A DNA stretch of 64,000 nt from Shewanella putrefaciens. GTDB lineage: Bacteria > Pseudomonadota > Gammaproteobacteria > Enterobacterales > Shewanellaceae. The position numbers were made by a program, and so were the translations under genes. The notes below the pieces were generated by a model. The model saw only the letters and a program-made list of their open reading frames with translations, was not told where the DNA came from and did no database searches. The first letter of the stretch is position 1. Each line of letters opens with the position of its first letter. Below are positions 15,121 through 24,775 of the stretch, in pieces. The DNA lies in contig NZ_CP066369.1 of the NCBI RefSeq assembly GCF_016406305.1, positions 3,304,501 through 3,368,500 of the forward strand, read 5' to 3'.

Positions 15121-16890
15121 ATGATTTTTACCGTCGACAATGTGGTTGAACAAAATCTGCCTGCCATCAATGACAAACCTTGGCTCGCAAAACCCGCCAA
15201 GGCCATGCTGCGTTATCTACTCAATGAAAAACAATGCAATGATATCGCCAATCAATATGCCTATTTACAGGGCGTGGACTTTGTCGAGCAAGTGCTGGCG
15301 AGTTTTGACTTTAGCTTTACCGTGCCCGCCAACGAGATAGAAAATATTCCCTGCGAGGGCCGAGTGGTGATATTCGCCAACCATCCCATAGGTTCACTCG
15401 ATGGGTTAGCGCTCATCAAACTTATCAGCGAAATTCGCCCCGATATCAAAGTCGTCGCCAATGAACTCTTAATGGCACTGGAACCGCTGCATTCTATCCT
15501 ACTGCCGGTGCGCAATATGACCGGCGGCACACCAAAACAGCATTTAGAGAAAATCCACCAGCACCTGCGTAATGAAGGCGCAGTGCTAATTTTCCCCTCG
15601 GGGGAAGTCTCGCGCCTGCGCCCTAATGGCGTGCGCGATACCCAGTGGCACTCGGGTTTTTTAAAGATGGCGATATCCTGCAATGCGCCACTCTTACCGA
15701 TATTTTTAGATGCCAAAAACTCCGCGGCCTTCTACGGCGCCTCTATGATTTACAAGCCACTCGCCACGCTACTGTTAGTGAAGGAAATGTTCAAACAGGC
15801 CAAACGCAATATGCCAATCCGTATTGGCGAGCTGATCCCGAACGAAGCCGTGCGCTCGATGGATTTCCCCCTCAAGACCAAGATTAAACTGCTTAAAAAT
15901 CATTTATATCGCATAGGGAAAGATAAAGAACCGCTGTTTATCACCCAGAGTGCCATCGCCCATCCCGAGTCGCGCCGTGAACTGCAGGCCGCACTTCAGC
16001 AGTGTGAACTCCTGGGGGAAACACAAGATAACAAGTTGATTTACCTATATCAGCACCACGACAGTAACCCCATCATGCGGGAAATTGGTCGCCTGCGGGA
16101 AATCGCCTTTCGCGCCGTCGGCGAAGGCACTGGCAAACGCCGCGATATCGACAAATACGATTCCTACTACCAGCATTTAGTCTTGTGGGATAAAGCGCAG
16201 TTTGAAATTGTTGGCGCCTATCGATTTGCCAGTGGCGACCAAGTGTTAGCGAAATACGGCGATAACGCCCTCTACAGCCAATCGCTGTTTCAATACACCG
16301 ACAGCTTTATGCCCTTTGTGAAACAAGGCTTAGAACTCGGCCGCAGTTTTGTCCAGCCCAAATATTGGGGTAAACGCAGCTTAGATTACCTCTGGTTTGG
16401 CATAGGTGCCTTTCTCGCCAAACACCCTGAATACCGCTACCTCTTTGGCCCTGTGTCCATCAGTAATCAACTCCCCGGCAGCGCACGGGAAATGCTAGTG
16501 CATTTTTACGCGAAGGAATTTGCCCCCGAGCGAAGCATGGCGGTTTCTATGTCCCCCTTTGGGTTATCACCACAGCGCACCAAGCAGCTCAATGACCTCT
16601 ATTCGAGTGAGGATTATCAGAGTAATTTCAAGCAGCTAAAACAAATGCTTGCCAGTATGGGGGCGGCAGTACCCACGCTCTACAAGCAATATGGAGAACT
16701 CTGTAAAACAGATGGAGTGAAGTTTCTCGCCTTTGGTATCGACGCCGATTTTGGCGATTGTATCGATGGCTTAGTCTTAGTCGATACCCACAAATTGAAA
16801 GGGAAAAAGTACCAACGTTATATTGGCACACACTTACCCGATGAGTGCAGACCAATAGCGCAGGAAGAGGATGACAACGAACCGGATTAA
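15121..16890 (+). CDS. OlsF-like fused PlsC/GNAT acyltransferase (probable aminolipid synthase)
   Basis: A 589-residue two-domain protein. The N-terminal half is a PlsC/LPLAT acyltransferase with NHPIGSLD (87-94, the HX4D motif) and FPSGEVSR (158-165). The C-terminal half (from about residue 320) is an OlsB-type N-acyltransferase of the GNAT fold, with MREIGRLREIAFR, ELGRSFVQPKYWGKRSLDYLW and YLFGPVSIS. This order matches OlsF, a bifunctional enzyme that both N- and O-acylates ornithine to make ornithine lipid (glycine in some relatives). The ATG at 15121 is chosen for its AAGGTG 6 nt upstream; the frame is open to 14911, overlapping the phosphoesterase gene, and an ATG at 14998 is also possible. 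The amino acid acceptor cannot be read from sequence. Confidence 0.85.
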   Translation: MIFTVDNVVEQNLPAINDKPWLAKPAKAMLRYLLNEKQCNDIANQYAYLQGVDFVEQVLASFDFSFTVPANEIENIPCEGRVVIFANHPIGSLDGLALIKLISEIRPDIKVVANELLMALEPLHSILLPVRNMTGGTPKQHLEKIHQHLRNEGAVLIFPSGEVSRLRPNGVRDTQWHSGFLKMAISCNAPLLPIFLDAKNSAAFYGASMIYKPLATLLLVKEMFKQAKRNMPIRIGELIPNEAVRSMDFPLKTKIKLLKNHLYRIGKDKEPLFITQSAIAHPESRRELQAALQQCELLGETQDNKLIYLYQHHDSNPIMREIGRLREIAFRAVGEGTGKRRDIDKYDSYYQHLVLWDKAQFEIVGAYRFASGDQVLAKYGDNALYSQSLFQYTDSFMPFVKQGLELGRSFVQPKYWGKRSLDYLWFGIGAFLAKHPEYRYLFGPVSISNQLPGSAREMLVHFYAKEFAPERSMAVSMSPFGLSPQRTKQLNDLYSSEDYQSNFKQLKQMLASMGAAVPTLYKQYGELCKTDGVKFLAFGIDADFGDCIDGLVLVDTHKLKGKKYQRYIGTHLPDECRPIAQEEDDNEPD

Positions 16891-17031
16891 CCAAAAACCC
16901 TTCGGCTCGACCTTAAACCCGTTTAAGCTAATACTTTATGATAATGAATTGGCTAATTAAACATCACTCTGTTATAAGTAACTGTAATACAGCGTATTAA
17001 CAGAACATGTTGCAATAACAGGGAGAGTATC

Positions 17032-17463
17032 ATGACGATCATTATCGCCGATATTATGAGTACCCGTGTGGTCACTGTCGAAATGGACGATCGCCTCTCT
17101 GTCGCTAAGGAAATCTTTGAGCAGGCGAACTTTCACCACTTACTTGTCGTGGATGAACGCAAGCTAGAAGGCGTGCTATCGGAGCGAGATTTACTGCGCG
17201 CCATCAGCCCTAACCTCGGCAGCAGTGCTGAAACGGTAAAAGATCTCGAAACCCTGCAAAAACGTGTGCATCAAGTGATGACGCGTAATCCCGTCACCAT
17301 AGCGTCCCACATCAATTTAGATACGGCGACCCGTATTTTGCTCGAGCATAATATTGGCTGTTTACCCGTTTTAGAACAGGGGGAATTAGTCGGTATAGTG
17401 ACTTGGAAGGATCTATTGCGCGCCTACTGCGAACACCGCGCGATAGAAGACAGCGAGTGCTAA
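17032..17463 (+). CDS. CBS-pair domain protein
   Basis: A 143-residue protein made of one tandem CBS pair (Bateman module): the first repeat starts ADIMSTRVVTVEMDD and ends GVLSERDLLRAI, the second starts HQVMTRNPVTIAS and ends GIVTWKDLLRAY. Such modules bind adenosine nucleotides and usually regulate a partner protein. No catalytic domain is attached, so it is a stand-alone sensor. The start ATG has a GGGAGAG ribosome binding site. It is transcribed alone and its terminator overlaps its own stop codon. Confidence 0.9.
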   Translation: MTIIIADIMSTRVVTVEMDDRLSVAKEIFEQANFHHLLVVDERKLEGVLSERDLLRAISPNLGSSAETVKDLETLQKRVHQVMTRNPVTIASHINLDTATRILLEHNIGCLPVLEQGELVGIVTWKDLLRAYCEHRAIEDSEC

Positions 17464-17490
17464 CCTTAAGTTTGCACTCGCTTTTGCTTT
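17452..17490 (+). terminator. Terminator overlapping the CBS gene stop codon
   Basis: AGCGAGTGC (17452-17460, the last three codons) pairs with GCACTCGCT (17474-17482), followed by TTTGCTTTTT. The stop TAA is in the loop. Confidence 0.75.
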
Positions 17491-17510
17491 TTATACCAGA
17501 AGGCTTGGAA

Positions 17511-18863
17511 CTAGATCGCCCAGCCGCCCATATAAAACACCACTAAACCTAAGGTAATGGCCAGCACGCCAACCTTAAGTTTACGCCATTCGCCGCTGCA
17601 AATACGGCCAACGACCAGAGTCACAAAGCCGAGCATAATACCTGTGACAATATTACAACTTAAGATAATAAATACGGCGCAGGTTAGGCCCGCCATGGCA
17701 TCGACTTTATCGTTAAAATCGAGTTTTGCCACATTGCTTAGCATCAATAGGCCGACATACATTAATGCTGGTGCAGTGGCATAGGCTGGCACTAAATAAC
17801 TCAGCGGCGCGAGGAACATCATCAATAAAAACAGTACGCCAACGATAGTCGCCGTTAACCCTGTCTTACCGCCCGCCGCTGTGCCCGCCGCCGATTCGAT
17901 ATATACCGCCGCAGGAGCGCCGCCCACTAAACCTGCAAACATGCTGCTGACAGAGTCTGAGGTTAAGGCTTTACCGCCGCCAACAATATTGTCATCCTTA
18001 TCGAGCAGATTAGCCTGACCAGCCACGGCACGGATGGTGCCGGTCGCATCGAAAATCGCCGTCATAACGAGGGCTAAAACGATAGGCAATACCACGGGAT
18101 TTAAGGCGCCCATAATATCGAGTTGGCCTATGAGCGAATGCTCTGAAGTCAAATCGGGGAAGGCAAACAAACCTTGATATTTCACACTCGGATCGAACAC
18201 TAAACCAAATACCGATAGCGCGATAATCACCAGCAAAATCCCACCAGGAACACCACGGCGCTCTAAACCGATTGTCGCCGCTAAACCGATAACAGTTGCG
18301 ATAACGGGTAAGCTGTTAATGTCGCCCAACTTCACCGGTAGACCGGCATCATTCGCCACAATCAACTGCACGCTGTTAGTCGCAATCAAGAGTAAAAACA
18401 AGCCAATACCAATGCCAGTACCGTGGGCAATCCCCTTAGGTAAATTAGCCAGCACCCATTGACGAATACCCGTCACACTCACGAGTGTAAAGGTCACGCC
18501 CATCAGGAAGATGGCGCCTAACGTGACAGGAATCGACATGCCTTGACCTAGCACTAAGCTAAAGGCCGTAAAGGCGGTGAGTGAAATGGCGCAGCCAATT
18601 GCCATAGGTAAGTTTGCCCACAAACCCATAAGCAAAGACCCAAAAGCGGCAATTAAACAGGTCGCGATAAATACGGCTGCGGGGTCGAATCCCGCCTGAC
18701 CTAACATATTGGGCACCACAATCACCGAATACACCATAGCGAGGAAGGTGGTTAATCCCGCAATCACTTCTTGGCGAACCGTGCTACCACGTTGCTTTAT
18801 TGAAAAATACTGGTCCAGAAATGAACCTGAGGGTACGGCAGTTGAACTCAATTGCTCAGACAT
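17511..18863 (-). CDS. NCS2-family purine (adenine/guanine/hypoxanthine) permease, AzgA-like
   Basis: A 450-residue inner-membrane transporter with about 12-14 hydrophobic helices. The AzgA-subgroup features are clear: an N-terminal [53 protein letters not shown] and [30 protein letters not shown]. This subgroup imports purine bases by proton symport. The exact base preference (adenine or guanine/hypoxanthine) cannot be told here. It is a single-gene unit. Its long leader (about 450 bp to the next gene) contains nested hairpins, but the bases of a classical purine riboswitch are not there. Confidence 0.9.
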   Translation of the reverse strand: MSEQLSSTAVPSGSFLDQYFSIKQRGSTVRQEVIAGLTTFLAMVYSVIVVPNMLGQAGFDPAAVFIATCLIAAFGSLLMGLWANLPMAIGCAISLTAFTAFSLVLGQGMSIPVTLGAIFLMGVTFTLVSVTGIRQWVLANLPKGIAHGTGIGIGLFLLLIATNSVQLIVANDAGLPVKLGDINSLPVIATVIGLAATIGLERRGVPGGILLVIIALSVFGLVFDPSVKYQGLFAFPDLTSEHSLIGQLDIMGALNPVVLPIVLALVMTAIFDATGTIRAVAGQANLLDKDDNIVGGGKALTSDSVSSMFAGLVGGAPAAVYIESAAGTAAGGKTGLTATIVGVLFLLMMFLAPLSYLVPAYATAPALMYVGLLMLSNVAKLDFNDKVDAMAGLTCAVFIILSCNIVTGIMLGFVTLVVGRICSGEWRKLKVGVLAITLGLVVFYMGGWAI

Positions 18864-19314
18864 AATATTGTTATACCTTGTGATCTCTTAAAATAGGGTC
18901 GATACCATCCACACTAAGCAGAATGGCGACGCTGGCTGCGGCAGATTAGAGCCCCAAATCCACGGGATTTAGGTGAGAGATCCACATCATTTTCCTACTG
19001 CGGGAAAAATCCATGATCTGCAAGCAGTGATGCTTTGCCTAGTTAAACTATCTTCAACCATGCAAACGCAGCCGTTGTTGGCCGCGGATAATACTGTAAA
19101 CGCCCCAAGATAGCTAAGACATCACCAACACTTTGATAAATCATTAGCAAAAAAACGCGAAATCAGTTGTTCAAAAAACGCCCTCCATGCAGTGCAATGA
19201 TACACAGCATCACAGATAAATTTGCCGAGCTTTTACAGACATATGAATATGACTTATGCTTACCACTACGAATGAGGCTCATGTTGGCAGACTATGAAAG
19301 AAAAAGGATCGGTT
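18864..19314. other. Intergenic region with hairpins upstream of the purine permease
   Basis: About 450 bp. Two dyads are visible: AAATCC/GGATTT around a 3-nt loop (18956-18970), and a two-tier hairpin with outer arms AGATC/GATCT (18978-19019) and inner arms ATTTTCC/GGAAAAAT (18989-19010). Both would lie in the permease leader RNA on the minus strand. No ORF is convincing. Confidence 0.5.
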
Positions 19315-19686
19315 ATGGACGAGAGACGCAAGTTTTCGCGGATTTTATTCGCTGCTAGCGCATCTTTGCAACAAGGTAACGAGCAGTGGCAAACAACCAT
19401 CCTCGACCTCAGTCTTAATGGCGCATTAGTTGAAGAACCTGAGCATTTCACCAGCACAGATCAACCTATTACCCTGAGTTGTATTCTCCCAGGATCCGAT
19501 ATCGAGCTAAAAATGGAAACTGAGTTAGTCCACCATAGGAATGGCCAATTAGGCCTAAAATGCAGCTTTATCGATGTTGACAGCATCAGCCACCTAAAAC
19601 GTATGGTGGAGCTTAACTTAGGTGATGCTTCCCTGCTGAATCGCGAGCTCATGTTGTTTATCGAAAAACATAACACCGCTGATTAA
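19315..19686 (+). CDS. Single-domain PilZ c-di-GMP receptor
   Basis: A 123-residue protein consisting almost wholly of a PilZ domain. The c-di-GMP binding motifs are present: RKFSR (RxxxR, near residue 4) and DLSLNGALV (D/NxSxxG, near residue 37). The start is the ATG at 19315 with AAGGA about 6 nt upstream; the frame opens earlier at 19294. Such small PilZ proteins act as soluble adaptors controlling motility or adhesion. No partner gene is adjacent. Confidence 0.9.
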   Translation: MDERRKFSRILFAASASLQQGNEQWQTTILDLSLNGALVEEPEHFTSTDQPITLSCILPGSDIELKMETELVHHRNGQLGLKCSFIDVDSISHLKRMVELNLGDASLLNRELMLFIEKHNTAD

Positions 19687-19708
19687 AACACTCGCTCACA
19701 AACACAAA

Positions 19709-19730
19709 CAGCGCCTAATGGCGCTGTTTT
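19709..19730 (+). terminator. Intrinsic terminator after the PilZ gene
   Basis: CAGCGCC-TAAT-GGCGCTG followed by TTTT, 23 bp after the stop codon. radA converges from the other side. Confidence 0.8.
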
Positions 19731-19801
19731 GATTTATGGCGTTCATCCCGCTTATTAGCGTCTAATTTTTGCTAGCGCCTACAAACTAAATCACCTCTAA
19801 G

Positions 19802-21166
19802 CTAAATCGCCTCTAGGGCTTCGGATAATTTTGACACGCCAATGACTTCCATGCCCAAGGGTGGCTTTTTCGGGACGTTTGCTTTAGGTACGATTGCCCG
19901 CTTAAAGCCATGTTTAGCGGCTTCGACTAATCGCTCTTGGCCATTGGGCACAGGGCGAATTTCACCGGATAAACCCACTTCCCCAAAGGCGACTAAATCG
20001 CTGGGTAAGATATCACCACGGAAACTCGACACCATCGCCAGCAATAGGGTGAGGTCGGCGCTGGTCTCAGTGACTTTTACGCCCCCCACGACGTTAACAA
20101 ACACATCTTGGTCCGACATCTGTAAGCCGCCGTGGCGATGCATAACCGCAAGCAACATGGCTAAACGGTTAGCATCCATACCTACAGCCACGCGGCGCGG
20201 GTTAGACATGGCCGAGTTATCCACCAGCACTTGCAATTCAACCAGTAATGGCCGAGTGCCCTCCCACACCACCATCACCAAGGAGCCTGAAGACTCCTCT
20301 TCACCGCGGGATAAAAAAATGGCAGAGGGATTGGCGACTTCTTTAAGGCCGCGTTCGGTCATGGCGAAGACACCTAACTCATTGATCGCGCCGAAACGGT
20401 TCTTATGGGAGCGCAAGGTACGGTAGCGGCTATCGCTATCTCCTTCAAACATCACCGAGCAGTCGATGCAATGCTCCAGCACCTTAGGTCCGGCGAGGCT
20501 ACCATCCTTAGTCACATGGCCGACCATAATCACGGCAATGCCATTTTCTTTGGCAAAACGGGTTAGATAAGAGGCGGATTCACGCACCTGTGACACACTG
20601 CCAGGGCTCGAGGCGACATCGCTCATATGCATCACTTGAATCGAATCGACCACTATCACCTTAGGTAATTCTTTAAGGGCCACTTCGCAGATTTGTTCAA
20701 CGCTGGTTTCTGATAACATGCGCAGTTTATTAGTCGGCAAACCAAGGCGATGGGCACGCATAGCCACCTGCTGCAACGACTCCTCCCCCGTGACATACAG
20801 CGCAGGCATTTGCTCCGCCAGATGACATAGGGTTTGCAATAAAAGCGTACTCTTACCCGCGCCAGGGTGACCGCCAATCAGAATGGCAGAACCCGGCACA
20901 ATACCGCCACCGAGCACGCGGTCTAGCTCACCAAAATGGCTCAAGATCCGCGGCAGCGCATTGAGATCAATTTGATCTAAGGTTTTAACTTCACTGCTAC
21001 CTGCGCCAGCATAGCCGACGAACTTAGCGCTGCGCCCAGGAGAAGCCGCACCGAGCCTGACCTCAGTTATCGTATTCCACTCCTGACAAGCACTACACTG
21101 CCCTTGCCACCGGGGAAAGTCTTGCCCACACTCATTACATACGTACGCGGTTTTATTCTTTGCCAT
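19802..21166 (-). CDS. radA: DNA repair protein RadA
   Basis: A 454-residue RadA/Sms, a RecA-related ATPase that promotes branch migration in recombinational repair. Domains in order: a C4 zinc finger (Cys10, Cys13, Cys24, Cys27), a RecA-like core with Walker A GGHPGAGKS (98-106), the diagnostic KNRFG motif (255-259), and a C-terminal Lon-protease-like domain without peptidase function. Length and motifs are complete. In E. coli radA follows serB; here serB lies 3.6 kb away on the same strand, with a PilZ gene and a hydrolase gene between. Confidence 0.97.
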   Translation of the reverse strand: MAKNKTAYVCNECGQDFPRWQGQCSACQEWNTITEVRLGAASPGRSAKFVGYAGAGSSEVKTLDQIDLNALPRILSHFGELDRVLGGGIVPGSAILIGGHPGAGKSTLLLQTLCHLAEQMPALYVTGEESLQQVAMRAHRLGLPTNKLRMLSETSVEQICEVALKELPKVIVVDSIQVMHMSDVASSPGSVSQVRESASYLTRFAKENGIAVIMVGHVTKDGSLAGPKVLEHCIDCSVMFEGDSDSRYRTLRSHKNRFGAINELGVFAMTERGLKEVANPSAIFLSRGEEESSGSLVMVVWEGTRPLLVELQVLVDNSAMSNPRRVAVGMDANRLAMLLAVMHRHGGLQMSDQDVFVNVVGGVKVTETSADLTLLLAMVSSFRGDILPSDLVAFGEVGLSGEIRPVPNGQERLVEAAKHGFKRAIVPKANVPKKPPLGMEVIGVSKLSEALEAI

Positions 21167-21279
21167 AACTCATTAAAATCTGTATAAAATAAATTTAAGT
21201 AACTCGTTTAAGTAACTGTGAATACTGCCGACATTAGACTAACAGTCCAAAACAAAATAAGCATTAAAAAGAGCCCTGC

Positions 21280-23661
21280 ATGAGTTTAGATAACCACAGT
21301 GCACTCATAGAACAGCTCAAGCCGCTGCTCATGGAACCTAACTTCCAAGAGATTTTCCAGCAGCTGACGATTGATGAAAGCAATTCGACCCGTTTTCTAC
21401 TGAAAATGGAATTGAATCGCTTGGCCTCGCCCTGCACGCGGGTTATCGATCTTAGGGATAAATCTGAACTCCCCTGCACTGAAGTCATGCTCGGCCAACA
21501 GCGCCACTTTTTAGATGAGCCCGCTAAACGCAGCTTGTTTGAGGCTATGTCCTTATACCGTAATCAGTACACTTTAGGCGTGTATGAATACGTGCTTACA
21601 GCCCATCAACAGCGTAGACAAAAATTACGCCAAGGAACGCCACAGGCCGACAGTATCGAATCCGAACCTTTTATGGTGCCGGGAGTCGTCCTTGGCAGTT
21701 ATTTTAATCGCGCCGAAGAAAGGATGAATTACAGCATCCGTATTACGGCTTCACAAATGGGCCGAGGGGAAACCCCTGGGATCACGGTCGATATGTCCAT
21801 TGGCGGCGCCCGCATTCGACTCGCGGCTAATCATCCCTTCGACCTCGATAAACCGCTCAAAGTGAAGCTCCTTGAGCTCAGTGAAGAATATTATTACCCG
21901 GATCTTCAACAGGGGGTCGACTACGAAATCGTCGATAGCCAACTCAATGGGGAATATATTTGGCTAAGACTTAAACGCATTAGTGGCACCGATGCCCTAG
22001 GCGATATGCTTGGCAATTTAATTCGTGGCTACAAATTACGTTACAAGTTAGATGTCAACGATGTGTTAGTCACAGCATCGGGCCTAGGATTTGAGCGCCA
22101 CTATCTACCACATTTGCCACACTTGCCCTTATATCTAAACCAGCAGACGCAGACGGTAAGCCATATGCTGCTGAGCCGCGATAATCAGCAAATAGTGCAT
22201 TATTTTCAGGATGAAAATGATGTCAGCCAGCTTCCCGCTATGCTCACTCAGGCACGTTTATCGGCGCTGCTCGCCCAACCAAACAATCCAGACCATGGAC
22301 TTTTTTTTAGTTTTACCTATAACGCGCAGGGCTGTTTGTATTTTTACTCCGCCACCTTAGCCGAGCTCAAAGCGAAAGGGTTAATGCCGTTATTTTTAGG
22401 TTTTGCATCCACTAAACCCAGCTGGCGCATTTTCAAACTTATCCAAGATAAAATCTATCATGAAAAGGGATACCGCCGCGCCACGTTACCGGGGGATGAA
22501 ACTAAATACAGCCCACTGGTCGAGCAGCAATTGTCTCAGTTTAGCCATGTAATGCAACTGATTGATATAACAAATGAAGATGCGAGACTAACCTACAAAG
22601 CTTGGCAGGATAACAGCAATGCAAACGCCCTGAAAGCCTTTGGTCAACAACGGCTGACGGCACATAAAATTAAACCCGTTTCAATGCAGTTTAGTGAGCG
22701 CAGACAAGAGGCGCGTTTCGCCTTTAAAACCTTAGTAAATCTCTCCCAGTGCGAACTGAAAGCCAGCGGAATCACCTTAGATATTTCTAGCCGAGGGATG
22801 CAGTTAACCTTAGATAATCCAACGGCATTTTCATCCAACAAGCCTTTAATGCTCAGTTTGCCAAAGCTACAAACCATCGCAGGTAAAACGCAACTCGACC
22901 ATCTACCCTATCGTCTAGTGCGCACCCGGAAAAATGGCGTGACCTTACACTTAACCGCTGTGATGGGTCATACCCCCCATGTTGGGGTCGAGTTTTTAAA
23001 TAAACTGATTGCCCATAATAAAGAAAAGTTAGAGCAATTGACTGAAAATAATAGTGAAGTCAAAGAGCTTGCCGACGGCTTAAAAAATATTTTGCTGCGG
23101 GATCTCCATTCTGTGCCCTACTTTGTCGAGAAAACAGCAAAATCAGCCCAGGTTGCCTGCCTTGGCGTCGGCACCCAACGGGATGATATCAGTGATATTT
23201 TTGCGGCAGGCACCTCTGATGCGCTGCAATACAATTTAGCGCCGCTACTTAAGGATGGTTTCTTCAAACGGGAGATCCTTGAGCCCATACGCCAAATGAA
23301 ACCCCAGCAGGATATGGATTTTATCGAGGTCTTTATTCAGCTGACCCGTCAATCCCGTGGGCAGATCCATTTGAAGTGTGTCCCCGCGAGTGATATTGGA
23401 AATGCAAAAGCCCAAGTGGCATTTATTACTCAGAGTAAAATGGCGGGCCGTTTTATCGCCCTGCGCATTTACCGCGGGGCAACGGAAAAACCCGATATCA
23501 GTTATCTGCGCCGCGAACTTGAATACATTAATGTCCACGCCAACCATAGAGCAAAGCAGTTAGAAGAGCAGCTTTGGCGGATCATAGGTGTCGGTGAGCT
23601 ACTCGATATCACCCAAGAAGTGGAACTTAGGTATCCCGCATTACATCCAATACAGGCCTAG
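21280..23661 (+). CDS. Large protein with two PilZ domains
   Basis: A 793-residue cytoplasmic protein with two separate PilZ-type regions. The first (about 142-240) has an Arg-rich start NRAEERMNYSIR and DMSIGGARI (171-179). The second (about 470-590) has the clear RxxxR RQEAR (475-479) and DISSRGMQL (501-509). The N-terminal 130 residues and the C-terminal 200 residues have no family I recognise. Both PilZ motifs look competent, though the first lacks a perfect RxxxR. No membrane segment. It is divergent from radA and convergent with the hydrolase gene. It is probably a c-di-GMP effector specific to Shewanella and relatives. Confidence 0.85.
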   Translation: MSLDNHSALIEQLKPLLMEPNFQEIFQQLTIDESNSTRFLLKMELNRLASPCTRVIDLRDKSELPCTEVMLGQQRHFLDEPAKRSLFEAMSLYRNQYTLGVYEYVLTAHQQRRQKLRQGTPQADSIESEPFMVPGVVLGSYFNRAEERMNYSIRITASQMGRGETPGITVDMSIGGARIRLAANHPFDLDKPLKVKLLELSEEYYYPDLQQGVDYEIVDSQLNGEYIWLRLKRISGTDALGDMLGNLIRGYKLRYKLDVNDVLVTASGLGFERHYLPHLPHLPLYLNQQTQTVSHMLLSRDNQQIVHYFQDENDVSQLPAMLTQARLSALLAQPNNPDHGLFFSFTYNAQGCLYFYSATLAELKAKGLMPLFLGFASTKPSWRIFKLIQDKIYHEKGYRRATLPGDETKYSPLVEQQLSQFSHVMQLIDITNEDARLTYKAWQDNSNANALKAFGQQRLTAHKIKPVSMQFSERRQEARFAFKTLVNLSQCELKASGITLDISSRGMQLTLDNPTAFSSNKPLMLSLPKLQTIAGKTQLDHLPYRLVRTRKNGVTLHLTAVMGHTPHVGVEFLNKLIAHNKEKLEQLTENNSEVKELADGLKNILLRDLHSVPYFVEKTAKSAQVACLGVGTQRDDISDIFAAGTSDALQYNLAPLLKDGFFKREILEPIRQMKPQQDMDFIEVFIQLTRQSRGQIHLKCVPASDIGNAKAQVAFITQSKMAGRFIALRIYRGATEKPDISYLRRELEYINVHANHRAKQLEEQLWRIIGVGELLDITQEVELRYPALHPIQA

Positions 23662-23686
23662 CCAGCACAGCTGAAAATCCGCAGGC

Positions 23687-24658
23687 CTAATCCCTGAGCA
23701 CGCACAGATCAAAGGCTAAATACCAGTCAAGGATCTGCAAAAAATGATCAGCTGCCGCATCCAAGTGGGTCAGCATATCTCCATGTCCATAATCGTGTTT
23801 AAAGCCATTAGCCTTAGAGAGTAAAGTCAATTTCACTTGCTCGAATCCACATTCGTGCACCATATCGGCGACATCTTCGGGATGGCCGAGCACTGTATCG
23901 TTTTGACCAGCAAAAAACCAAGCCGCTGGCCATTGAGCCGTTTTAGCCGCCTTTGCATAATCGAACCCGTCGTCGTGATCGCGCCACTCACCCCGCACCC
24001 AATCTATGCTTTGGTTCAAGGACGCGCGGCTCTCGTTATCCATACCTAAGCGCAATTTATCGGCAGCGAGATATCCTTGCCCTATGGCTAAACCAGGCGC
24101 GAGTCGATTCCAAAATAGATCGACCATCAGCCACTTTTTGAAGGATTTAACTCGGATAGTGCGCTTACTGCCGAAGGTCAATAGTGAGCGAACACTCTGC
24201 TGCAATTGAGGATAGCGCGCTAGGCTGCTCGCCATGAGCACGCCGCCCCAGGAATGGGCACACCAATGCACCTGAGACGGTGCGACGGTGTTAGTCACTT
24301 GGCAAGTTTGTTGATGTAAATCCAGAATAAATTGCTGCACTAAGGGGAGCTGCTCACGAATAACTTCTCCCTGCCCTAGGGTGAAATCCCGGGTGATCTT
24401 AGGCAGGCTCAAGCCACGGCCTGCGGTATCGAGCACATAAACAATAAACCCAGCCCGAGCGAGGAAGCAGCCAAGGCCCCGCCCGCTTTGACTATAAAAC
24501 ACCCGTCCGTTAGACATAGCGCCGTGGAGCATCAATATCGGCGTTTTAGAAAAATCTGGGTTAGCAGGCAGTAGCTGACGCAGGTGCAAATGCCCGTCAC
24601 GGTAGGGTAAGTAAAGCGAAGACTGTGAAATGGTCGAAACCGAGGCCTGCTGAGTCAA
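23687..24658 (-). CDS. Alpha/beta-hydrolase fold protein
   Basis: A 323-residue alpha/beta hydrolase. The oxyanion strand reads PILMLHGAMSNGRVFY, the nucleophile elbow AHSWGG, and late acid and His candidates are GQNDTV and the GHGDM segment. The first visible start is a TTG at 24658 with no good ribosome binding site, so the N terminus is uncertain. The substrate is unknown; the long cap-like middle suggests a lipid or ester. It lies next to serB but is separated by about 115 bp. Confidence 0.8.
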   Translation of the reverse strand: MTQQASVSTISQSSLYLPYRDGHLHLRQLLPANPDFSKTPILMLHGAMSNGRVFYSQSGRGLGCFLARAGFIVYVLDTAGRGLSLPKITRDFTLGQGEVIREQLPLVQQFILDLHQQTCQVTNTVAPSQVHWCAHSWGGVLMASSLARYPQLQQSVRSLLTFGSKRTIRVKSFKKWLMVDLFWNRLAPGLAIGQGYLAADKLRLGMDNESRASLNQSIDWVRGEWRDHDDGFDYAKAAKTAQWPAAWFFAGQNDTVLGHPEDVADMVHECGFEQVKLTLLSKANGFKHDYGHGDMLTHLDAAADHFLQILDWYLAFDLCVLRD

Positions 24659-24775
24659 AATAAGTCACTGGTAGTTCATCAAGTAAGACTAAACTACCAG
24701 CTCGGATTCAAAAAACAAGAGCCATTACTCTAACTCTGGTTTTCGTCTAAGCGGTTTATCACCTTGAAAAACCGT

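Noticed and set aside
18864..19314. Purine riboswitch upstream of the purine permease
   Set aside because: The conserved junction and loop bases of the purine aptamer are not present on the minus strand. Only generic hairpins are seen.
19842..20426. 194-codon plus-strand ORF antisense to radA
   Set aside because: Fully contained within conserved radA on the other strand; residue composition (Ser/Thr/Pro/Arg) is typical of an antisense shadow.
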